DNA from: Gemmatimonadota bacterium
GTDB lineage: Bacteria; Latescibacterota; UBA2968; UBA8231
Assembly (NCBI GenBank): GCA_026706505.1
Contig: JAPOYQ010000232.1
Coordinates: 1 to 6,499 of the forward strand
Reading direction: 5' to 3'
Length of the DNA: 6,499 bases
Under the pieces are notes generated by a model. That model worked only from the letters and a program-made list of their open reading frames with translations. It did no database searches and was not told the DNA's origin. Made by a program: the position numbers and the translations under genes. Positions 1-5,528 of the stretch are shown here, piece after piece. How positions within the stretch are numbered: the first letter of the stretch is position 1; every line of letters begins with the position of its first letter.

Positions 1-69
1 TACGCCGATAGGGTTGTGGTATTTGAAGATCAGTTGGGCAGACTAGACGCCAGCTCCGCTAGCCCATGA
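1..69 (+). CDS. Possible C-terminal tail of an upstream gene (partial)
   Basis: Frame 1 is open from the window edge to a TGA at 67-69 and reads as 22 residues beginning YADRVVVFED and ending SSASP. The peptide has a natural-looking composition, but 22 codons are too few to identify a family, and frame 2 is also open for 14 codons to a TAG at 44-46. If real, it is the end of a plus-strand gene lying 119 nt before the GTG start at 189, with the palindromic repeat in between. Function is not recognisable. This is a tentative call resting only on an open frame. Confidence 0.25.
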   Translation, partial: YADRVVVFEDQLGRLDASSASP

Positions 70-87
70 CATCACCCCTTGTATGTT

Positions 88-159
88 GGGCAACCATAAA
101 GGTTGCCCCTACCTGTTTGTTTGCCAGCGCATTCGTAGGGGCAACCCTCGTGGTTGCCC
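88..159. repeat. Twin palindromic repeat (two hairpins, opposite orientation)
   Basis: Two 25-bp units lie at 88-112 and 135-159, separated by 22 bp. Each contains an 8-bp perfect stem, GGGCAACC pairing with GGTTGCCC, around a 5-nt loop (ATAAA at 96-100; CTCGT at 147-151), flanked by CCTAC or GTAGG on the inner side. The reverse complement of the second unit matches the first at 22 of 25 positions, and all three differences are in the loop. The whole element can therefore fold as two small hairpins or one long stem with a 22-nt loop. This design resembles REP/BIME-type or small MITE-like interspersed elements. From memory, similar GTAGGGGC(A/G)ACC palindromes recur in intergenic regions of environmental genomes, but that was not searched. 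It ends 29 nt before the GTG at 189, so it would lie in the operon leader if transcription starts upstream. Confidence 0.85.
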
Positions 160-188
160 ATGCTCACCCCAACGCTCCCTACTAGTCC

Positions 189-1832
189 GTGACTGCGGTT
201 TTATCTTTGTGGGTACTACTCGTTGTAGGCAGCGCGGGATGCGGGCCAGCAGACCCGGAGATCGAACTACTATTTGCAGAGGTGGCACAGGAGGCGGGCA
301 TTGAATTCCACCATCAGAATGGGGCGAGCGGGCGCTACTACTATGTGGAAACCTATGGGTCGGGCGCGGCCTTCCTCGACTACGACAACGACGGCGACCA
401 AGACCTCTATGCAGTCAACAGCGCGCCGCTGCCGGGTTTTGTCGCCGAGGACCTTCCCACCAACGCGTTCTATCGCAACCAAGGCGACGGAACCTTTGCG
501 GATGTGACAGCGCAAACGCGGACGGGGCACCCGGGCTATGGCATGGGTACCTGCGTCGGGGACATCGACAACGACGGGCACGTAGATCTGTACGTGACCA
601 ACTTCGGCCCCAACGTCCTGTATCGCAATCAAGGCGACGGAACCTTTGCCGATCAGACGGCCGACGCCGGGATCGGCGATCCCCGTCTGAGTACTAGCGC
701 GGCATTTGCCGACATCGACAACGACGGCGATCTAGACCTCTATGTAGCTAACAACGTCTTCGTTGACCTTGCGTACGACGAAGGGTGTCACCAAGGAGCG
801 GTCCCGGTCTATTGCGCCCCCACCCAGTACAAAGGAGAATCCGGTGCCCTCTTCCGCAACGACCGGGGTGGGAAGTTCGCCGATATTACCCGGCCGGCCG
901 GCGTGTACAGCGAAGCAGGTCGCCAGTTGGGCGTCGTCTTTGGCGACTATGACGGCGATGGCGACGCGGACCTATATGTGGCCAACGACATGAAGGCCAA
1001 TTTCCTCTTCCGCAACGACGGTGCAACGCGGTTCGCCGAAGTGGGCTTGAGCGCGGGGGTAGCCCTCAGCGAGAGCGCTCGCCCCGAGGCCGGCATGGGC
1101 ACGGACTTTGGCGACTGCGACCGGGATGGCGACCTAGACCTCGTGGTCTGCAATTTCCAGTGGGAAAGCTGCCGCTTCTATCGCAACGATAGCGACGGCA
1201 CATTTGCCGACCTGAGCTTTCCGTCGGGGCTGGGTGAGCCTACGCTTGCGACTTTGACATTTGGCACGGATTTTTTCGACTACGACAACGACGGCGACTT
1301 AGACCTTTATCTGGCCAATGGCCACGTCCATCCAGAAGTGCAAGCGTTCGACCAAGCTGCGTCCTATCCGCAGCCGGACCAACTCTTTGCCAACGACGGG
1401 GCTGGACAGTTTGCGCTCGTGCCAACTACGGCCTTGGGCGGAGTCGGACGGGGTGCGGCGTTTGCCGACTACGACAACGACGGCGATCTGGATGCTTTTG
1501 TCTCCAACAACAACCAGCGGGCGTTTTTGCTGCGCAACGACGGCGGCCAACGCAACCACTGGATCGCCTTTAAAACCGTCGGCCGGGTCAGCAATCGGGA
1601 TGGGATTGGGGCGGTGATCCGGGTGGTAAGCGGCGATTTAGTGCAGGTCGAGGAGGTGCGCAGCGGCAGCAGCTATCTTTCGCAAAACGATCTGCGGGTG
1701 TACTTCGGCTTGGGCCAGCGCGAACAGGTGGATCGCGTCCAGATCCGCTGGCCCAGCGGGATCGTGCAGACGCTCGTACAAGTGCCCATCGACCAGATCC
1801 ACCAAGTGGAAGAACCTTCTCCTTCCGGCTGA
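189..1832 (+). CDS. CRTAC1-like exported protein: seven VCBS/FG-GAP motifs plus ASPIC/UnbV domain
   Basis: The 547-residue product is probably secreted and lipid-anchored. Residues 1-17 are hydrophobic and end in SAGC (Cys18), a lipobox-like site with Ser instead of Leu at -3; the segment has no Lys or Arg, which is unusual. Seven calcium-loop motifs of the form DxDxDGDxDLY start at residues 64, 125, 175, 253, 309, 364 and 427, several followed by the RN(Q/D)GDGTFAD signature of VCBS/FG-GAP repeats, consistent with a beta-propeller. Cys200 and Cys209 sit in the C-x8-C insertion typical of CRTAC1-like proteins and could form a disulfide. Residues 456-541 match the ASPIC/UnbV domain (NHWIAF, SNRDGIGA, FGLGQ, WPSG). 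The GTG start is chosen because an in-frame TAG lies at 183-185 and no better start follows; no Shine-Dalgarno sequence is evident. It is the first gene of a three-gene operon. Family assignment is firm; biological role and ligand are unknown. Confidence 0.93.
   Translation: MTAVLSLWVLLVVGSAGCGPADPEIELLFAEVAQEAGIEFHHQNGASGRYYYVETYGSGAAFLDYDNDGDQDLYAVNSAPLPGFVAEDLPTNAFYRNQGDGTFADVTAQTRTGHPGYGMGTCVGDIDNDGHVDLYVTNFGPNVLYRNQGDGTFADQTADAGIGDPRLSTSAAFADIDNDGDLDLYVANNVFVDLAYDEGCHQGAVPVYCAPTQYKGESGALFRNDRGGKFADITRPAGVYSEAGRQLGVVFGDYDGDGDADLYVANDMKANFLFRNDGATRFAEVGLSAGVALSESARPEAGMGTDFGDCDRDGDLDLVVCNFQWESCRFYRNDSDGTFADLSFPSGLGEPTLATLTFGTDFFDYDNDGDLDLYLANGHVHPEVQAFDQAASYPQPDQLFANDGAGQFALVPTTALGGVGRGAAFADYDNDGDLDAFVSNNNQRAFLLRNDGGQRNHWIAFKTVGRVSNRDGIGAVIRVVSGDLVQVEEVRSGSSYLSQNDLRVYFGLGQREQVDRVQIRWPSGIVQTLVQVPIDQIHQVEEPSPSG
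471..649 (+). repeat. Internal 150-bp tandem period in the VCBS region
   Basis: The 29-nt segment at 471-499 recurs at 621-649 with one mismatch, exactly 150 bp later. It encodes YRNQGDGTFAD-type residues 95-104 and 145-154. The neighbouring calcium-loop DNA at 561-577 also recurs 150 bp downstream at 711-727. This marks a 50-residue duplicated propeller unit whose DNA is still nearly identical at the conserved core, through recent duplication, gene conversion or strong codon constraint. The other motifs in the gene are more diverged and not spaced at 150 bp. Confidence 0.75.
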
Positions 1833-1834
1833 GT

Positions 1835-3361
1835 ATGCACAACCAGTGGAAAAGAACCCGAGCGCACCACTGGGCCGTTGTCTGCCTGCTAGCCCTGCTC
1901 AACGGGTGTACACTCACCGAAGAGACCCTAGACGAGCGGGAGGTCCGCTACCAGCGCCAGATCGCGGAAGACCCGACGGACGCCGAAGCCCATTACGAGC
2001 TCGGTCAAGTGTACCACGAACAGGCCCGCTACCCCGAGGCCCTACAGTCCTTTCGCCTAGCCCAAGCGCTGGATTCTACCCACACCGGAGCGCAAGTGGG
2101 AATCGGCAACATCCTGTTCAGGGGAGGCGAATTAGATCGAGCAGCAGAAGCATACCAACGGGCCGTGCAGGGATGTGCCGATTGTGCGGACGCGCACCGG
2201 GGACTGGGGGCCGTCTATCTGCGTCAGCAGCGCTTTGCGGAATCCCGCCAAGCCTACCAGCAGGCGCTTTTAAGCGAACCGGACCACGCTCCCTCGCACT
2301 ACAATATCGGCGCGGCCTTCGGCCAAGAAGGCGCGTATCAAGAGGCGGCAGCGGCCATGGAAAAGGCCATTGCCAGCGACTCTAAATACATCCTAGCGTA
2401 CACCGCGCTGGGCGATGTGTACTGCCTCAAGCTGGGGCAGTGCGAAAAAGCCGCCGCGCTCCTCGAGCGAGCCGTGACCTTGCAACCAACAGCGGTCGCC
2501 CCCCGAATCGGCTTGGGACGGGCACACCTCCGCCTAGGGAGGTACGAGGAGGCCGCAGCGAGCTTTGAGGCGGCCATTGCCGCGGATTCGACGGCCGCGG
2601 CGGCATTTAACTGGCTCGGGGTAGCCCACACCAAGTTGGGGCAATACGAGCCGGCAGTCCAAGCCCTGCGCCGCGCCATTCACCTCGATATGCTCTACCC
2701 ACAAGCCTACTACAACCTATCCCAGACCTACCAGAAACAGGGCAAGGCCAAGGAAAGCGATGCGGCCCTGCGCGCCTTCAATCGCATTGACGCGTACTCT
2801 GGGGACATTCTTCGGTGGCAAACAGTACTGGACGGCAACCCACACGATGCGATGGCGCTCTTTGAACTAGGCCGGATCTATGCGAGACTGGGCGTGGCAA
2901 GCGAAGCAGCAACATCCTTCCAGCGCGCGCTGACGATCAACCCCTCCCATGCGCCGGCTTGGCACAATCTAGGCAATGCCTACGCCCGTCTCGACCGCTT
3001 GGACGAGGCTATCGCCGCCTTCCGCCAAGCGCTGGCGCTGGACGAAGAGTACGCTCTCGCTTGGTACAACCTCGGTAATGCCCATTTTGCCAAAGGGGAA
3101 CTAGCACAAGCCCGCAAGGCATTCACCACGGCGCTCGATCACCGGGAAGGATACGCAGACGCCTACCACGGCCTCGGGGGAGTGGCGCTGCGCGAAGGGG
3201 CAGCCGAGGAGGCATTGGGCCACTTTCGCACGGTCCTAGCGGCAGATTCGAGCTATGCCCGCGCCCATTACGGCTTGGCCTTGGCCTACCGGGCGCTCGG
3301 CGACTCACTGCGCGCTGTGCAGGCGCTGGCGCACTTCAAGCGGCTGCGCGGAGGACCGTAA
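1835..3361 (+). CDS. TPR-repeat lipoprotein (about 13 TPRs)
   Basis: The 508-residue product has a classic lipoprotein signal: a basic n-region (KRTR, residues 6-9), a hydrophobic stretch at 13-22 and lipobox LNGC with Cys25. From about residue 50 to 505 it is almost entirely tetratricopeptide repeats of ~34 residues, recognisable by recurring AxYNLGxAxxxxGxxxxA patterns and acidic-Pro turns. They form two blocks, about 50-317 and 337-505, broken by a non-canonical linker around 318-336. Cysteines at 114/117 (CADC) and 197/203 lie in the first block and are unusual for a TPR solenoid. TPRs mediate protein-protein contacts, so a scaffold role at the membrane or cell surface is the likely inference; no catalytic domain is seen. 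The ATG lies 2 nt after the preceding TGA, has no clear Shine-Dalgarno sequence and is probably translationally coupled. Function beyond scaffold is not recognisable. Confidence 0.93.
   Translation: MHNQWKRTRAHHWAVVCLLALLNGCTLTEETLDEREVRYQRQIAEDPTDAEAHYELGQVYHEQARYPEALQSFRLAQALDSTHTGAQVGIGNILFRGGELDRAAEAYQRAVQGCADCADAHRGLGAVYLRQQRFAESRQAYQQALLSEPDHAPSHYNIGAAFGQEGAYQEAAAAMEKAIASDSKYILAYTALGDVYCLKLGQCEKAAALLERAVTLQPTAVAPRIGLGRAHLRLGRYEEAAASFEAAIAADSTAAAAFNWLGVAHTKLGQYEPAVQALRRAIHLDMLYPQAYYNLSQTYQKQGKAKESDAALRAFNRIDAYSGDILRWQTVLDGNPHDAMALFELGRIYARLGVASEAATSFQRALTINPSHAPAWHNLGNAYARLDRLDEAIAAFRQALALDEEYALAWYNLGNAHFAKGELAQARKAFTTALDHREGYADAYHGLGGVALREGAAEEALGHFRTVLAADSSYARAHYGLALAYRALGDSLRAVQALAHFKRLRGGP
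3350..3354 (+). promoter_or_regulatory. Shine-Dalgarno GGAGG for the third operon gene
   Basis: GGAGG sits 8 nt before the ATG at 3363, inside the last codons of the TPR gene. It is the only strong Shine-Dalgarno sequence in the operon. It decides the start at 3363 over the in-frame ATG at 3255, which lies deep inside the TPR gene. Confidence 0.8.
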
Positions 3362-3362
3362 C

Positions 3363-5528
3363 ATGCGGTCTATACTGGGCGTGGCTCTCGTCGCACTGTC
3401 TTGCGCCCCAGAGCCGCCAGTGCCCTATCAGGCCTCTGGTACGAAGCGCATGGCCGCCCGCTTGGCGGAGATCGCGCAGAATTTGAACCCCGCCATTAAC
3501 ACCTATATCAACGCGGCGCGAGTAGAACACCTCAAGACCTTGCCACAGCCGCCCGATACCGCTAGCCGCCTGCGCGCTAGTGCCTATCTGGCGCGGGAGC
3601 TGTTGCGCGACGGCCAGAGCCAAGCCGCCATTGACAAGTTCGAAAAACTCCAGCCACAGTTCCAACAAGTCGATCTCAAACTGACCCCGGACGTGCGCGT
3701 CCTGCTAGGACTGTCCTATATGCGCCTTGGGGAGCAGGAAAACTGTCTCGCTCGGCACGCAACGGCCTCGTGTCTTTTGCCGATTAGCGCCGACGGAGTC
3801 CACACCATTGAGCGGGGGTCGCGGGCGGCACTGGCGGAATTCACCGCGTATTTAGAGGATCACCCAGACGACCTCACCGTCCGCTGGCTTTTGAACATCG
3901 CCTATATGACCTTGGGCATGTATCCCGAACAAGTACCAGCGCAATGGCTCGTCCCGCCCGAGGTTTTTGTCTCTGACTACGATATCAAGCGCTTCGCCGA
4001 TGTGGCACCGGCGCTGGGCCTGGATTTGGTCTCCATGGCCGGCGGCAGCATCATGGACGACTTCGACGGCGATGGCCATCTGGATATCATCGCTTCGTCC
4101 TGGGGCCTCAGCGACCAACTCCGCTATTTTGCCAACCTCGGCAATGGAACCTTTGCAGAACGAACCGCAGCGGCCGGCCTGACCGGGATCGTCGGTGGAT
4201 TGCAAATTGTCCACGCCGACTACGACAACAACGGCTATGCAGACGTATTGGTTTTGCGCGGGGGCTGGTGGGAAGACGACGGCCTGCATCCCAACTCGCT
4301 ATTGCACAATAACGGCAACGGGACCTTTGCCGACGTCACCGAGCAGGTCGGCCTGCTCACCTTCCACCCGACGCAGACAGCCGCTTGGGGCGACTACGAC
4401 AGCGACGGTTGGCTGGACCTTTTCGTTGGCAACGAGTCGTACGGAGGCCGGATCCATCGGTGTGAACTTTTCCACAGCAACGGACGGGCAGAGGATTTGC
4501 AGTTTGCCGAGGTAGCCGAGGCAACCGGAGTCGCCGTCGTCGGCTATGTAAAAGGGGCCGCCTGGGGCGATTACGACAACGACGGCCTAATTGACCTGTA
4601 CGTCTCGCGGCTCACCGGCACCAATTTCCTCTTCGTCAACGATGGGCCCAACGAGTTCGGCGGATGGACCTTTACCGACAAGAGCAAGGAAGCAGGCGTT
4701 ACCGAACCGCTAGGCAGCTTCCCGGCTTGGTTCTGGGATTACGACAACGACGGCTGGCTGGATATTTTCGTCTCGGGATACCATTACGAGGCCAGCGCCG
4801 GCGATGTGGCCGCCGACTATCTAGGGCTGGCTACCGAGGCCGAGCGTCCTCGCCTATACCGCAACAACGGCGACGGGACTTTTGCCGAGCTCAGCGCGGA
4901 GGCAGGCGTTGACAAGGTGCTCTATACGATGGGTTGCGATTTCGGCGATCTCGACAACGACGGCTGGCTGGATTTTTACGTCGGCACGGGATCGCCTTCG
5001 CTTCGCTCGGTCATGCCCAACCGCATGTTCCGCAATGCCGGCGGTAGCTTCTTCGAAGACGTTACCACCTCCGGCGGCTTCGGCCATCTGCAAAAGGGGC
5101 ACGGCGTGGCCTTTGGCGACTACGACAACGACGGCGACCAAGATATCTATGCGGTCCTGGGCGGGGCCTATACCGGAGACGTGTTTCAGAATGTCCTCTT
5201 TGAAAACCCCGGGCACGGCAACCACTGGATCACGCTCTTGTTGGAAGGGGTACAATCCAATCGCGCCGCCTTGGGAGCGCGCATTAGGATCCAAGTCGCA
5301 ACTGCGGAGGGAACGAGGAACATCTACGCCACCGTCGGCACGAGGGCCAGCTTCGGCGGTTCAAGTCTGCAACAGGAGATCGGTCTAGGACAAGCCACAG
5401 CCATCAAAGCCGTCGAAGTTACCTGGCCGGCCACGGGTGCGCGGCAACTGTTTACTGACCTCGAAATGGATCAGTACTACCGCATCCTCGAAGGCGACCA
5501 AGCACCGGTCCGGCTCGATCGTCGCTAG
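3363..5528 (+). CDS. CRTAC1-like lipoprotein with helical N-terminal domain, seven VCBS motifs and ASPIC-type C-terminus
   Basis: From ATG 3363 the product is 721 residues. A short signal (MRSILGVALVALSC) gives a probable lipidated Cys14, though Ala at -3 is not ideal. Residues ~28-195 are alpha-helical and TPR-like, with the paired-cysteine motif NC-x8-SC at 127-137, followed by RWLLNIAYMTLG (174-185) and VPAQWLVPPE (191-200), a layout that recurs, as far as I recall, in large CRTAC1-like proteins. Seven calcium-loop motifs start at residues 233, 286, 344, 403, 459, 529 and 586, three of them with the DGWLD variant rather than the DGDLD of the first operon gene. Residues ~619-710 form a diverged ASPIC/UnbV-like end (NHWITLLLEG, SNRAALGARI, EIGLGQ, VTWPATG, YYRILEG). 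It starts 1 nt after the TPR gene's stop. The two propeller proteins are thus distinct subfamilies rather than a recent duplicate pair. Likely periplasmic or surface-exposed; partner and function unknown. Confidence 0.92.
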   Translation: MRSILGVALVALSCAPEPPVPYQASGTKRMAARLAEIAQNLNPAINTYINAARVEHLKTLPQPPDTASRLRASAYLARELLRDGQSQAAIDKFEKLQPQFQQVDLKLTPDVRVLLGLSYMRLGEQENCLARHATASCLLPISADGVHTIERGSRAALAEFTAYLEDHPDDLTVRWLLNIAYMTLGMYPEQVPAQWLVPPEVFVSDYDIKRFADVAPALGLDLVSMAGGSIMDDFDGDGHLDIIASSWGLSDQLRYFANLGNGTFAERTAAAGLTGIVGGLQIVHADYDNNGYADVLVLRGGWWEDDGLHPNSLLHNNGNGTFADVTEQVGLLTFHPTQTAAWGDYDSDGWLDLFVGNESYGGRIHRCELFHSNGRAEDLQFAEVAEATGVAVVGYVKGAAWGDYDNDGLIDLYVSRLTGTNFLFVNDGPNEFGGWTFTDKSKEAGVTEPLGSFPAWFWDYDNDGWLDIFVSGYHYEASAGDVAADYLGLATEAERPRLYRNNGDGTFAELSAEAGVDKVLYTMGCDFGDLDNDGWLDFYVGTGSPSLRSVMPNRMFRNAGGSFFEDVTTSGGFGHLQKGHGVAFGDYDNDGDQDIYAVLGGAYTGDVFQNVLFENPGHGNHWITLLLEGVQSNRAALGARIRIQVATAEGTRNIYATVGTRASFGGSSLQQEIGLGQATAIKAVEVTWPATGARQLFTDLEMDQYYRILEGDQAPVRLDRR
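5525..5528. other. CTAG tetramer shared by two convergent stop codons
   Basis: The plus-strand operon ends with TAG at 5526-5528. The minus-strand gltX frame ends with TAG read from 5527 to 5525. The palindrome CTAG therefore serves both stops and the two coding regions overlap by 4 bp, leaving no intergenic terminator space if the gltX frame really extends this far. Confidence 0.85.

Noticed and set aside
88..159. CRISPR-like repeat pair
   Set aside because: There are only two units, in opposite orientations, with a 22-bp gap and no further copies or cas genes nearby.
1..188. Promoter for the operon
   Set aside because: No pair of -35 and -10 like hexamers with acceptable spacing could be defended, so no site is annotated.
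83..304. Plus-strand open frame of 73 codons across the repeat and start of gene 1
   Set aside because: It runs through both palindromes and then out of frame into gene 1; the peptide is Cys/Arg/Gly-rich with no domain character.
270..632. Minus-strand open frame of 120 codons
   Set aside because: It is antisense to the VCBS repeats of gene 1; its valine-rich tracts are the complement of repeated Asp/Asn codons in the calcium loops, and gene 1 has strong domain support.
3852..4289. Minus-strand open frame of 145 codons
   Set aside because: It is antisense to the helical region and first propeller blades of gene 3, with the same valine-run artefact and no recognisable domain.
4854..5294. Minus-strand open frame of 146 codons
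   Set aside because: It is antisense to the last blades of gene 3; composition is explained by the complement of DYDNDG-type codons.
189..5528. Genes 1 and 3 as a recent tandem duplication
   Set aside because: They share motifs and short DNA identities, but motif flavour (DGDLD versus DGWLD), spacing, N-terminal domain and ASPIC region all differ, indicating distinct subfamilies.
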